From Thalassospira sp. MCCC 1A03138 (lineage in GTDB: Bacteria > Pseudomonadota > Alphaproteobacteria > Rhodospirillales > Thalassospiraceae), in NCBI RefSeq assembly GCF_002115785.1, contig NZ_JFJY01000001.1, positions 682,001 to 746,000 of the forward strand: DNA of 64,000 bases, read 5' to 3'. A program made the position numbers and the translations under genes. Below, piece by piece: positions 25,546-34,403 of this stretch; within the stretch, counting starts at the first letter, position 1; every line of letters starts with the position of its first letter. The notes beneath the pieces were generated by a model. That model did not search any database and had not been told where the DNA came from. It saw only the letters and a program-made list of their open reading frames with translations.

Positions 25546-25826
25546 AACAGAACATGAAACTGCTTTCGATCAGCACCGCCACGATTGCCGCCGCAACCCT
25601 TCTGACCGCCCTTCCCGCACAGGCCTATGTCGGACCGGGTGCCGGGCTTAGCCTGCTGTCCGCCTTGTGGGCGGTTCTGGCGGCTGTATTTGTCGCCGTC
25701 GGTTTTGTCCTGCTGTGGCCAATTCGCAAAATGATGCGCAAACGCAAACGCGCGCAGCAGAACACCACCGGCACCAACACCGCCAGCACCACACATTCGG
25801 CACCGTCCGAACAGCCAAAAGCCTAA
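25542..25826 (+). CDS. Small secreted-then-anchored membrane protein in the sulfotransferase operon
   Basis: 94 residues. A signal-like N-terminus ends near LPAQA; it is followed by YVGPGAGLSLLSALW, a second hydrophobic helix (about 36-62) and a basic, then Thr/Ser/Asn-rich tail. It overlaps the stop of the preceding gene by ATGA. The YVGPGAGLS segment recurs in small proteins of this type, but no function is known to me. The tight coupling suggests a structural partner of the arylsulfotransferase-like protein or the next membrane protein. Confidence 0.7.
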   Translation: MKQNMKLLSISTATIAAATLLTALPAQAYVGPGAGLSLLSALWAVLAAVFVAVGFVLLWPIRKMMRKRKRAQQNTTGTNTASTTHSAPSEQPKA

Positions 25827-25856
25827 GCCGCAGACGATCAGCAGGAACGATAAAGC

Positions 25857-26600
25857 ATGGGAATACTCGATTGGCCCGCCCCCGCCTTTGGCGCATTTGA
25901 TACCCTGATGGCAGATGCCCTTGGGCCGTTTGGCCGTGTCCTGATCTGGGCGTTGATCTGTGCCGTGATATCGATGCTGCTCTATAAATGGCTGTCGCCG
26001 CAAACCCGCATCAAGGCGATCAAGGAACGGCTGAAAGAAGCCCGTCAGGCCATGGCCGAAGACGACGGCGAAGACTTTGCCGAAGGCATGAAGCTGGCCA
26101 AGGCGCAGTTGGCCCAATCGCTGAAACTGGTCGGATTTGTCATCGGCCCGGCGGTTCTCGCGTCCCTGCCTGCCCTTGCGATGATCGTCTGGCTGGACGG
26201 GCAGTACGGTTATAGCTGCCCGGCACCGGGGCAGCAGGTTTCCATCAGCGCCCAGCCGGAAAATGTCACCATCGAACAGGTCGGCATCAATCCGGCAGGC
26301 ATGGAAGACGGTGCCTGCCCCGTCGTTCAGGTGCCCGGTGCCAGTGACGGTGAAACCTATCTGGTGGCACCAGCCGCCGCCATTCCCGTGATCCATCAAA
26401 AACAGTGGTGGAACCTGATTATCGGCAACCCGGCGGGCTATCTGCCTGACGACAGCCCGGTAACACAGCTTCGTTTCGAATTGCCAACCCAACAAATCAT
26501 CAGCGCCGGCCCGGATTGGGCACGTGGCTGGGAACTGACTTTCTTCCTTGCCCTCGTATTGGGGTCGCTGGCGATCAAAAAAGGATTTCGCATCGAATGA
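25857..26600 (+). CDS. Membrane protein with EMC3/DUF106-like layout
   Basis: 247 residues. TM1 (about 27-46) is followed by a charged amphipathic stretch, LSPQTRIKAIKERLKEARQAM, then TM2 (about 95-115, with PAVLASLPALAMIVWL), a roughly 110-residue beta-rich periplasmic-type domain, and TM3 near the C-terminus (about 224-240). TM, coiled coil, TM with a late proline resembles DUF106/EMC3-TMCO1 proteins of the YidC-like superfamily. That comparison is by eye and weak, and the exported domain between TM2 and TM3 would be unusual. The gene lies 30 bases after the small protein and overlaps the sulfotransferase by ATGA. Confidence 0.6.
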   Translation: MGILDWPAPAFGAFDTLMADALGPFGRVLIWALICAVISMLLYKWLSPQTRIKAIKERLKEARQAMAEDDGEDFAEGMKLAKAQLAQSLKLVGFVIGPAVLASLPALAMIVWLDGQYGYSCPAPGQQVSISAQPENVTIEQVGINPAGMEDGACPVVQVPGASDGETYLVAPAAAIPVIHQKQWWNLIIGNPAGYLPDDSPVTQLRFELPTQQIISAGPDWARGWELTFFLALVLGSLAIKKGFRIE

Positions 26601-27784
26601 CTGGCCAAACGACATCCGAAAAATCAACCACACCCGCGTCTAATGGCGCAGCCTTCCATGTATCGGGCTGGGATAACTGGCTAAGCGGCCTGATTGCCCG
26701 CCACCCGATGCAATGGATCAGACTTGGCAATTTCGAAACGAAACTTGCCGGTGATGCGATTGAAGATGTCCAAATAGAAAAGCCGGTCTTTGTCGCGGGC
26801 CTCGCCCGATCGGGCAGCACGATCCTTCTGGAAACGCTGGCCCGTCATTCGGATGCGGCAACCCATCGTTACCGCGACTATCCGCCGGTTTTCACGCCCT
26901 ATCTGTGGAACAAGTTTGTCGACCTTGCCCCCAAGGGCAAGGAAGTCGCGGTTGAACGCACCCATGCGGATGGCATCAACATCACACCCGAAAGCCCCGA
27001 AGCGTTCGAGGAAATGATCTGGATGGCGTTCTTCCGCCACCTGCATGACGTGAATGAAAGCAACGTCCTTGATGGGCAGATCAGCAACCCAGCGTTCGAG
27101 AAGTTCTATCGCGATCACATCCGCAAACTGATCCATATTCGCGGCGGCAAACGCTATATCTCCAAGGCCAACTATCTGGTCACAAGGATGGAATATCTGC
27201 TCTCGATCTTCCCCGATGCCCGGTTCGTCCTGCCGGTGCGTGATCCGCTGTGGCATATCGCATCCCTTGCCAAGCAGCACGACCTGTTCTGCAAGGGCGA
27301 ACAGGGTAATCCGCGCGCGGTCGCTCATATGCAGCGCGTCGGCCATTACGAATTCGGCCTTGATCGTCGTCCGATCAATACCGGCGATCTGCACGCCACC
27401 CGCCAGATCATGAAACACTGGAAAGATGGCGAAGAAGTCGCCGGCTGGGCCCATTACTGGAGCGACCTGCACCATTACATCGCGGATCGCATGACCGTGA
27501 ACAAGGCGCTTGGCGCTGCGACGCTGGTGGTTCGGTACGAGGATTTCGTCGCCGACCCGGAAAATCAGTTACGCCGTCTGTTTGATCATGTTGAACTGCC
27601 CGATGCCGAACCGATCATCAATGAAGTCGCCCCGACCATCCACGCGCCGACCTATTACCGGCCGAAATTCAGCGACGAAGAAATTGATCTGATCCGCGAT
27701 GTCACGGCAATTGCAGCCTCCCGTTTCGGATATGACGGCAAACAGCAGGACGGCGCATCTATCGCAAAATCAAAACGCGCCTAG
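26597..27784 (+). CDS. PAPS-dependent sulfotransferase family protein
   Basis: 395 residues from the ATG at 26597, which overlaps the previous stop and is preferred to longer starts inside that gene. The 5'-phosphosulfate loop reads VFVAGLARSGSTILLETLARH (about 60-80), and the 3'-phosphate region is ARFVLPVRDPLWHIASLAKQH. The C-terminal portion with YEDFVADPENQLRRLFDHVEL is also typical of the Sulfotransfer_3 group. It should act in the cytoplasm, moving sulfate from PAPS to an unidentified acceptor. Pairing with a periplasmic arylsulfotransferase-like protein suggests a sulfated metabolite made inside and used outside; this is inference. Confidence 0.85.
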   Translation: MTGQTTSEKSTTPASNGAAFHVSGWDNWLSGLIARHPMQWIRLGNFETKLAGDAIEDVQIEKPVFVAGLARSGSTILLETLARHSDAATHRYRDYPPVFTPYLWNKFVDLAPKGKEVAVERTHADGINITPESPEAFEEMIWMAFFRHLHDVNESNVLDGQISNPAFEKFYRDHIRKLIHIRGGKRYISKANYLVTRMEYLLSIFPDARFVLPVRDPLWHIASLAKQHDLFCKGEQGNPRAVAHMQRVGHYEFGLDRRPINTGDLHATRQIMKHWKDGEEVAGWAHYWSDLHHYIADRMTVNKALGAATLVVRYEDFVADPENQLRRLFDHVELPDAEPIINEVAPTIHAPTYYRPKFSDEEIDLIRDVTAIAASRFGYDGKQQDGASIAKSKRA

Positions 27785-27834
27785 CGATTTTCAAATCCCC
27801 GGCGCGTCCTGAATTAATCGATATCCGATATCTG

Positions 27835-27864
27835 GCAAAAGCGATCAGTGATGGTCGCTTTTGC
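27835..27864. terminator. Hairpin terminating the amidase operon
   Basis: GCAAAAGCGA (27835-27844) pairs perfectly with TCGCTTTTGC (27855-27864). It straddles the stop codon of the leftward small membrane gene. On the minus strand the inner GC stem is followed by TTTTGCC. It also lies 50 bases after the rightward sulfotransferase gene. Confidence 0.6.
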
Positions 27865-28030
27865 GCCCTGTGCCCATATGCCAGAAATCCCAGCCACAAA
27901 GGGCCAGCGTGATCCCGACCATAATGCCGAGATCCCAGCGCGTGACATAGCCAAACAGAATGCCAAGAAAACCGGCAAACACGATAAAGGCCAGGATCGC
28001 CATTGCCTGATCAAGACGTGACGTGGTCAT
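27845..28030 (-). CDS. Small membrane protein coupled to the amidase gene
   Basis: 61 residues with two hydrophobic segments (about 8-29 and 33-48) and the C-terminal WDFWHMGTGRKSDHH. The start overlaps the amidase stop by ATGA (28027-28030), which supports real translation. A terminator follows at once. No family was recognised. Confidence 0.6.
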   Translation of the reverse strand: MTTSRLDQAMAILAFIVFAGFLGILFGYVTRWDLGIMVGITLALCGWDFWHMGTGRKSDHH

Positions 28031-29394
28031 GACGATGCTCCTTCATTTTCCGAATTCGACAAAAATTCAACAAGCCAGCGCGCCGTTCGAAGCAACCGCG
28101 CATCATCACCGCGCCGCCCGACAAGCTGCACGCCCATCGGCAATCCGTTTTCCGCCCAAAGCAACGGCAGCGTAATCGCAGGCGTCCCGCATAACGTCCA
28201 CAGACCGTTAAAAATGGCATTCCCGGTCGTATCAAGGTTTCCGGGTGCCGGTCCCGGGGCCGCCGGGGTAATGATCGCATCGCATCGCTGGAACACTTCA
28301 TCAAGCGCAACATTGTAAAGATCGCGCCAGTCCAGTGCGGCAAGATAATCCCGCGCCGTGACCCTGTTCCCGGCATCAAGCGCCTCTGTCATCTGCGGGG
28401 ATAATTGATCGCGTCCGCGCTTTTCATAGCTGTAATAACATTTCGCCATTTCGGCAAAATTGATCTTTGCGCGCAAATCCGCCGCATCATCAAATGCCTT
28501 GGGCAACGGGGCTTCGAAACAATGTTCGCCAAGCGCACTGGTCAATTCGCGAAAGGCCATCACGGTGTCATCGTCGGCCACGGCGTCAAATTGCGGCGGG
28601 CGAACAAAAGCCAGTGTCGGCGTCACCAGCGGGTCGGTCCGGGCCGTTTGAAGCAACCTTGGCACTGGCTGCGGCGTGGTCGCGGGGTCACGGGCATCAT
28701 GACCAAACAGGATTTCGGTAATCAATGCCGCCCCTTCAACCGACCGGGCAAAAACACCGATGGTATCAAGCGTCGGCGACTGGGCCAGAACCCCCGTGCG
28801 GGCAATCGCGCCAAAGGTCGGCTTTAACCCGACCACCCCGCAAAAGGATGCTGGCCGGATAACCGACCCGCCGGTTTGCGTCCCCACTGCCAACGGCACC
28901 ATCGCTGCGGCCACCGCCGCCGCCGATCCGGCCGATGATCCCCCCGGTGTATGGGATATGTTGTGCGGATTTCGGGTTTTCGACGGGCACATGAACGCCA
29001 TTTCGGTCGAAACCGTTTTCCCCATGATAATCGCGCCCGCCGCACGCAACTTTTCGACCAGCACCGCATCCTCGGTCGGCACCCGCCCGGCATCAAGCGG
29101 GGTACCGTTTTCGGTCGGCATCCGGGCGGTATCAATCACATCCTTCAACCCGACCGGCAGCCCATGCAACGGCCCGATCGGCATGCCCGACTGGCGGCGC
29201 GCATCAAGCGCACGGGCCTGCGCCATCACGTAATCGCCATCCAGATAGGCCCACGCCTGAATGTCGGGCTCAAGCGCGGCAATCCGCTCAAGACAGGCTT
29301 CGGCATATTCCACCGCGCGCACCGCCCCACTTGCCAAACGGTCGCGCAGTTCAACAACGTCAAGATTAAGCAAGGGATTAAGGGTCATGACCAC
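28027..29394 (-). CDS. Amidase-signature family hydrolase
   Basis: 455 residues. The Ser-cisSer-Lys triad is visible: lysine 84 in PVGLKDVID, cis-serine 153 in TPGGSSAGSAAA, nucleophile serine 177 in QTGGSVIRPAS. The spacing of 24 residues between the two serines matches the family. GatA is unlikely because no GatB or GatC is nearby and the gene is embedded in a TRAP transporter operon, six bases after dctM. It probably hydrolyses an amide taken up by that transporter. The substrate is unknown. Confidence 0.88.
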   Translation of the reverse strand: MVMTLNPLLNLDVVELRDRLASGAVRAVEYAEACLERIAALEPDIQAWAYLDGDYVMAQARALDARRQSGMPIGPLHGLPVGLKDVIDTARMPTENGTPLDAGRVPTEDAVLVEKLRAAGAIIMGKTVSTEMAFMCPSKTRNPHNISHTPGGSSAGSAAAVAAAMVPLAVGTQTGGSVIRPASFCGVVGLKPTFGAIARTGVLAQSPTLDTIGVFARSVEGAALITEILFGHDARDPATTPQPVPRLLQTARTDPLVTPTLAFVRPPQFDAVADDDTVMAFRELTSALGEHCFEAPLPKAFDDAADLRAKINFAEMAKCYYSYEKRGRDQLSPQMTEALDAGNRVTARDYLAALDWRDLYNVALDEVFQRCDAIITPAAPGPAPGNLDTTGNAIFNGLWTLCGTPAITLPLLWAENGLPMGVQLVGRRGDDARLLRTARWLVEFLSNSENEGASS

Positions 29395-29400
29395 ATCCTC

Positions 29401-30822
29401 CTATCGTGCACCATAGAACAGATCAGGCAGATGGAACACGATCTGGGGGAAGGTATACATCAGCACCATGCTGACAATCACCATGAACAGGAACGGCATG
29501 ATTCCCTTGAAAATATCCGTCAGCAAAACACCCGGAGGCGAAACGCCCTTAAGGTAATAGGCCGACATCGCCATCGGTGGCGTCAGGAAGGATGTCTGAA
29601 GGTTCAGCGCAACCAGAATGCCAAAGAACAGCGGATCAATATCAAACAGCGGCAGCAGCGGCAGGAAGATCGGCACGAAGATGATGATGATCTCCGACCA
29701 TTCCAGCGGCCAGCCCAGCAGGAAGATGATCAACTGCGCCAGCAGCAGAAACTGAAGCGGCGTCAGATCAAGCCCGCCAACGAATTCGGCAATGACATGC
29801 TCGCCCCCAAGATACGAGAACACCGACGAGAATGTGTAAGACCCGACAAACAGCCAGCACACCATCGCCGATGTCCGCACCGTCAGATAAACAGATTCCC
29901 GCAACCGGTCGAAGGTCAGCGCGCGATACGCCAGTGCCAGAATCATACCGCCCAGCGCCCCGATGGATGCCGCCTCGGTCGGGGTTGCCAGACCAAACAG
30001 GATCGATCCCAGAACCGCAAGAATAAGGAATGCCAGCGGGAAGAACGAGGTCGCCAGCAACCAGAGAACCTTGAGCAGCGGCACATCGGGAATTTCATCC
30101 GATGTCGGACGCGGCGCGGCTTTGGGCTGCAACACGGCCCGCCCGACCACATAAAGCAGATAAAGCCCGACCAGTGTCAGGCCCGGCAACAATGCGCCGG
30201 CATAAAGCCGCACGATCGATACCCCCGACGCCGCGGCATAAACAATCAGCATGATCGATGGCGGGATCAGAATACCCAGCGTCCCGCCAGCACAGATGAT
30301 ACCGGTGGCAAAGCTTTTGTCATAGCGCGCTTTCAGCATCGCGGGCAGTGCCAGCATCCCCATCAGGGTCACCACCGCACCGACAATCCCGGTCGCGGTT
30401 GCAAACAGCGCGCAGGTCACAAGGGCCGCAACCCCCAACGAACCGGGGACATTTTTGGCGGCGATATTAAGTGTCGAAAACAACCGATTGACGATATTGG
30501 CGCGTTCAACGATGTAGCCCATGAACAGGAACAGCGGAACCGCAGTCAGGACCTCGTTGGACATCACCGTATATGTCTGGTTGATGAACAGATCGAATAT
30601 CCGGTTATTCACCGCCCCTTCGACCCAGGTGATCGCCGATGTCAGACTATCGCTGTCCTCGGCCAGACGGTTAAAGGCACGCCACATGCGTCCTGCGTCA
30701 AAATAGGCGTAGTAACCAAAACCGATCCCCAGCGCCATCAGCGTAAACGCAACGGGAAAGCCAAGGAAAACAAGCATAATGAAGATGCCAAGCATCATCA
30801 GGGCGACATGTGCGTCAATCAC
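29401..30822 (-). CDS. TRAP transporter large permease, DctM type
   Basis: 473 residues with more than twelve hydrophobic segments. Key segments are GTLGILIPPSIMLIVYAAASGVSIVRLYAGALLPG, FGLATPTEAASIGALGG and TSFLTPPMAMSAYYLKGVSPPGV. It is larger than the classical DctM, as in the FcbT3-like group (mannitol/chloroaromatic-type TRAP systems). It begins 44 bases after dctQ and ends six bases before the amidase. Substrate unknown. Confidence 0.92.
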   Translation of the reverse strand: MIDAHVALMMLGIFIMLVFLGFPVAFTLMALGIGFGYYAYFDAGRMWRAFNRLAEDSDSLTSAITWVEGAVNNRIFDLFINQTYTVMSNEVLTAVPLFLFMGYIVERANIVNRLFSTLNIAAKNVPGSLGVAALVTCALFATATGIVGAVVTLMGMLALPAMLKARYDKSFATGIICAGGTLGILIPPSIMLIVYAAASGVSIVRLYAGALLPGLTLVGLYLLYVVGRAVLQPKAAPRPTSDEIPDVPLLKVLWLLATSFFPLAFLILAVLGSILFGLATPTEAASIGALGGMILALAYRALTFDRLRESVYLTVRTSAMVCWLFVGSYTFSSVFSYLGGEHVIAEFVGGLDLTPLQFLLLAQLIIFLLGWPLEWSEIIIIFVPIFLPLLPLFDIDPLFFGILVALNLQTSFLTPPMAMSAYYLKGVSPPGVLLTDIFKGIMPFLFMVIVSMVLMYTFPQIVFHLPDLFYGAR

Positions 30823-30866
30823 GTTTGCAGCTCCGTTCGGACCGGTTATCGCGGAATTCGATTTGG

Positions 30867-31439
30867 TTAATTGTCTTTTGCGACATGCTGCTTCATCAGC
30901 AATTCTTCGGTTTCTTGGACATCGTCATCAGCACCCCGCCAGTATCCTTCGCGGATACACATGATGCAGCGCATGACCTGTGCGATCCCCTGAATGAACA
31001 GAAGAATGCCTGCGGCCACCATGATCGACTTGAACTGGAAAATCGGAACACCCGCCGGGCTGTTCACGCTGACTTCCCCGTATCCCCACGACCGTGACGA
31101 ATATTTCCAGCCGGACAGGATCAGGGCGGTGATACCGGGAAAGAAAAAGAAGATGTAAAGCACAAGATCGACACTCGCCTGTGTCCTTGGCTTCCAGAGA
31201 CGATAAAGGAAATCACCCCGCACATGGCCGCCGCGTGAAAGCGTATAGGCCCCGCCCATCATGAATAACGAACCATACATGATGAAGGACACATCAAGTG
31301 ACCATGTCGTCGGCGCGTTGAAAACATAACGCGCCATCACTTCGTAACTCATTCCCAACGTCATCAGGATGATGAGCCACCCGAAAGCCTTGCCAAACCA
31401 GGCCGAAAGCTTGTCCGCGAATTCAATAAAACTGATCAT
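30867..31439 (-). CDS. TRAP transporter small permease, DctQ type (FcbT2-like)
   Basis: 190 residues with four membrane segments (about 15-35, 48-66, 90-112, 136-158). MARYVFNAPTTWSLDVSFIMYGSLFMMGGAYTLSRGGHVRGDF is the typical helix 1-2 region of this larger DctQ branch. It partners with the DctM encoded just downstream. It is separated from the binding-protein gene by a 360-base gap that holds the palindromic element at 31461-31723. Confidence 0.9.
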   Translation of the reverse strand: MISFIEFADKLSAWFGKAFGWLIILMTLGMSYEVMARYVFNAPTTWSLDVSFIMYGSLFMMGGAYTLSRGGHVRGDFLYRLWKPRTQASVDLVLYIFFFFPGITALILSGWKYSSRSWGYGEVSVNSPAGVPIFQFKSIMVAAGILLFIQGIAQVMRCIMCIREGYWRGADDDVQETEELLMKQHVAKDN

Positions 31440-31460
31440 GAAGTCTTTTCCGTTACCGTA

Positions 31461-31723
31461 GGGTCAGGACCCATTAATTTGTTTGAAATGGTCAATCAGA
31501 TTTGTGCGGATACGCGGAGCAAAACCGCAGGAAGATGTTTATCTTTCAAGGTTTTGCGACAAAGTAGCCCGTGCAAATCCGATTGATCCGAAGGACAGGC
31601 GTTATATTTGCGAACTCCGGCGTCAAATCCCTTGTCCGGGATGTCGACCCGCTCGGCGGGCTTTTCCTTGGATTTCGCAAATATAACGCCTGCCATTCCA
31701 ATCAAATTAATGGGTCATGACCC
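31461..31723. repeat. 263-bp branched palindromic element between dctP and dctQ
   Basis: The outer arms 31461-31491 and 31693-31723 are reverse complements in 28 of 31 positions. Inside them two further inverted repeats lie back to back: 31492-31503 with 31575-31586 (11 of 12) and 31596-31614 with 31674-31692 (19 of 19). Only nine bases are unpaired at the junction. Arm 1 ends in nested hairpins (31519-31526 with 31550-31557; 31532-31536 with 31541-31545), and arm 2 carries two small hairpins. The whole folds as a three-way junction. It encodes no convincing protein. The terminal GGGTCATGACCC is itself a palindrome, as in a miniature mobile element. Confidence 0.75.
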
Positions 31724-31780
31724 TTGCACCACCCCGGAAACCACTGGTCCCCGGGGTAGCCTTTGGGTCAGACAAACCGT

Positions 31781-31800
31781 ATGAAACCAGTCGGTTTCAT
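31781..31800 (-). terminator. Hairpin at the 3' end of the TRAP binding-protein gene
   Basis: ATGAAACC (31781-31788) pairs with GGTTTCAT (31793-31800) around AGTC, overlapping the first base of the dctP stop. A second stem, ACCCCGG/CCGGGGT (31731-31757), follows on the transcript. Neither is followed by a T run, so both look more like 3'-end stabilisers that would raise binding-protein levels over permease. Confidence 0.45.
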
Positions 31801-32963
31801 TACAATTTCAGTTTGCCCGGGAAGTAGTGGTCATAGGCCAGCTGATAATCCGGCGAGTTCATCAGTTCATAATAGGTCACGCGCTCAACCCAGGCACGCT
31901 GGCTATCAAGAACCTTTTTCATGAACGGATCTTCTTCAAGCTGCGGGATCAGCTTGTCCCAGGCTTCAAGCTGGGCAGCCAGAATTTCCTTCGATGTACG
32001 ATGGATGGTAACGCCGTCGTCCGCCAGTTTCTGAAGGTCGGACGAATAGTTATCCATCGCCAGTGCCGTGTTCGACGTCGAAGCAGCTTCTACGCCATAG
32101 CGCAGGATCGCCTGCAGATCAGGGTCGAGGTCTTCATAGAAATCACGGTTGAAGATGAACTCGAAGCTTTCGGACGCCTGATGATAGGACGACAGATAGT
32201 AGTTCTTCGCCACATCCTGCGCACCGAACCGCATATCCGATGACGGGTTGTTGAATTCGAACGCGTCAATAACGCCGCGCTCCATCGCCGGGACGATCTC
32301 ACCGCCCGGCAGCTGTGCAACCGACATACCCATCGATTGCAGCAGATCAGCAGCCAGACCCACGGTACGGTATTTGAAGCCCTGGATATCGGCGACAGAA
32401 TTGACCTGCCCCTTGAACCAGCCGAACGGCTGGGCCGGCATCGGGAAGCCAAGAAGACCAATCACGTTCAGCCCCATAACGTCCTGGGTCAGTTCGCGAT
32501 AGAATTCTTCACCGCCACCGGCATAGAACCAGCTCAGCATGGTGGTGGCCGAACCACCAAACACCGGACCGGTACCAAACAGCGACGCCGCCTTGTTCTT
32601 GCCGTACCAGTAAACCGGCACGGAATGGGCAATATCAATCACGCCATCATTGACGCCATCGAGAACCTGGAAAGCCCCGATAACGGCACCGGCTGGCAGA
32701 AGGTCAACCTTCAGGCGACCACCCGACATGGCTTCGACACGATCGGCATATTGCTTGGCAAACGTCATCCAGATATCGGATGACGGCCAGGACGTCTGCA
32801 TTTTGACGACCAAAGGTGCAGGTTGTGCATGAACTGCCGGGGCGGCGAACAGCCCCGAAGCAGCAGCGCCACCGGCAACAACACCGGTAGCACCCTTGGT
32901 AAGGAACGAACGGCGGGACACTTGCTTCGACTTCACGTCTTCAGGCGTAGGTATCTTTTTCAT
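31800..32963 (-). CDS. TRAP transporter binding protein with Tat-type signal (TakP/FcbT1 group)
   Basis: 387 residues. A twin-arginine signal SRRSFLTKGATG at about 17-28 is followed by a hydrophobic stretch and AVHAQ, suggesting folded export. The mature protein starts VVKMQTSWPSSDIWMTFAKQYADRVEAMSGGRL, the pattern of the TakP-like branch used for 2-oxo acids and aromatic acids. WFKGQVNSVADIQGFKYRTVGLAADLLQSMG and PGGEIVPAMERGVIDAFEFNNPSSD are the ligand-contact regions of that branch. GGGAGGAAG precedes the start. The amidase in the same operon hints that the ligand is an amide or its acid. Confidence 0.9.
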   Translation of the reverse strand: MKKIPTPEDVKSKQVSRRSFLTKGATGVVAGGAAASGLFAAPAVHAQPAPLVVKMQTSWPSSDIWMTFAKQYADRVEAMSGGRLKVDLLPAGAVIGAFQVLDGVNDGVIDIAHSVPVYWYGKNKAASLFGTGPVFGGSATTMLSWFYAGGGEEFYRELTQDVMGLNVIGLLGFPMPAQPFGWFKGQVNSVADIQGFKYRTVGLAADLLQSMGMSVAQLPGGEIVPAMERGVIDAFEFNNPSSDMRFGAQDVAKNYYLSSYHQASESFEFIFNRDFYEDLDPDLQAILRYGVEAASTSNTALAMDNYSSDLQKLADDGVTIHRTSKEILAAQLEAWDKLIPQLEEDPFMKKVLDSQRAWVERVTYYELMNSPDYQLAYDHYFPGKLKL

Positions 32964-33166
32964 TACTTCCTCCCAGAATTATCGCCGCGACCGACAACTA
33001 ATTGGCGGAAAACTGGCGATGATTTTAAGCCTTACATAGGGACAGACCCGATACAAGGAACATCGAATATTTGGCCTTCCACCATGTGGAAAACTTTCTT
33101 CGATTGTTATTTCCCGGACCCTGATGAATTCCGGGATGCAGCATGTTTTTGTTTTTGGCGACGCGA

Positions 33167-34132
33167 TCAGGCGACGCGATCCCGTGGTTGCCCACCGGAA
33201 AAGAAGGCATCAAGATTATCAAGTGCCCGAAACCCCATGGCATCACGCGTCTCTTCGGTCGCGGAGCCGATATGCGGCAACAGGAACACGTTTCTAAGGG
33301 CGGCCAATTCCGGATTGCCGCCCGGTTCGGTACGAAACACATCCAGCCCGGCGGCAAACAGTTTCCCGCTTTCAAGCGCCTTGACCAGTGCGGCCTCGTC
33401 AACAAGATTGCCGCGCGCCGTATTGATCAGGATCGCCCGATCGGGCAGCATTGCGATGGTCTTTTCATTGATGATGCCGGTGGTTTCCGGTGTTGCCGGG
33501 CAATGCAGTGACAAAACATCCGATACCGCCAGAAGTCCTTCGACCGTGTCGTGGAAAACAGCACCCTTTTCAAGGGGGTCGGGCAAACGGGACCGATTGT
33601 GGTAATGCACTTCCATGCCAAAGCCGCGCGCACGTTCGGCGGCAACCTGCCCGACACGGCCCATGCCCAGAACGCCAAACCGCTTGCCGGTCACCTGCCG
33701 CCCGACCATGAAGGCCGGCGACCAGAAATCCCACTTTCCGGCCCGCACCATCGCATCGCCTTCGGCACCACGCCGGGCCGCACCCAGCATGCACAGCATG
33801 GCGATCTCGGCTGTGGCATCGGAAAGCACATCGGGGGTATTGGTGACCGTGATCCCGGCCTTTTTCGCCGCCTGCAGATCAACATGGTCAACACCGACCG
33901 AATGGTTGGCAATGATGCGCAACCGATCGCCAAGATCGGCAATGACATCGGCGCTGAAATGTTCGGAATGGCAGGGAAGAACGGCGTCAACATCCTGACA
34001 GCGCGCAAGAAGCTCCTCACGTGAAAACACATGATCCGCGTCGTTCAGAATGACCTGATAATCACGCGCCGCACGCGCCTGCACCGCATCGGTCAAACGC
34101 CGGGTGATCAGTAGCACCGGCTTTTCCGCCAT
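33167..34132 (-). CDS. D-isomer-specific 2-hydroxyacid dehydrogenase (glyoxylate/hydroxypyruvate reductase-like)
   Basis: 321 residues. NAD-binding motif GVLGMGRVGQVAAERARGFGM (about 149-169), catalytic arginine in INTARGNLVDEAAL, glutamate in DVFRTEPGGNPEL and histidine in LLPHIGSATEETRDAMG are all present. This group reduces glyoxylate, hydroxypyruvate or related 2-oxo acids. It is on the same strand as the TRAP operon, 203 bases upstream of its binding-protein gene, so it may share its control. That gap (32964-33166) holds a short TCCCGG/CCGGGA hairpin (33112-33136) and no gene. Confidence 0.9.
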   Translation of the reverse strand: MAEKPVLLITRRLTDAVQARAARDYQVILNDADHVFSREELLARCQDVDAVLPCHSEHFSADVIADLGDRLRIIANHSVGVDHVDLQAAKKAGITVTNTPDVLSDATAEIAMLCMLGAARRGAEGDAMVRAGKWDFWSPAFMVGRQVTGKRFGVLGMGRVGQVAAERARGFGMEVHYHNRSRLPDPLEKGAVFHDTVEGLLAVSDVLSLHCPATPETTGIINEKTIAMLPDRAILINTARGNLVDEAALVKALESGKLFAAGLDVFRTEPGGNPELAALRNVFLLPHIGSATEETRDAMGFRALDNLDAFFSGGQPRDRVA

Positions 34133-34403
34133 CGTCTACTCCCTGATTTCTGCATGGATTGCAGTTTTATTTATAATGCAATGAAACACCTTTGCGACAA
34201 ACAGGGCAATAGACGATCAACTCATCGGGGTGTTTTTTCCACCAGATGGAATACCAGATAGTGATACGCTTCACGCCAAAGCCGTCCGAATCGCCCTTTC
34301 CGTAACGGCATAGCAAATCAGATAAAAAGCAGGCGGCCGATCACAAGGACCGCCCGTTTCTCCCCGGATGTTCCGATTTGCGTGCTGGTTCCGTTTCCTG
34401 AAC
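34133..34403. other. Intergenic stretch without a recognisable gene
   Basis: This stretch upstream of the 2-hydroxyacid dehydrogenase holds its presumed AT-rich promoter area (TTTTATTTATAATGCAATG near 34165-34185). No RNA gene, repeat or convincing small gene was seen. Confidence 0.4.

Noticed and set aside
28951-30870. 639-codon open frame on the plus strand
   Set aside because: It lies antisense to the well-supported amidase and DctM genes, is extremely rich in H, R, Q and N, and has no ribosome site or family resemblance. It is a shadow of codon bias.
31483-31705. Open frames on both strands inside the palindromic element
   Set aside because: They arise from the inverted repeats themselves and have no start signals or recognisable protein features.
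33159-33181. Short direct repeat GCGACGCGAT twice
   Set aside because: Two adjacent 10-base copies at the end of the hydroxyacid dehydrogenase gene; too few and too short for a CRISPR or functional array.
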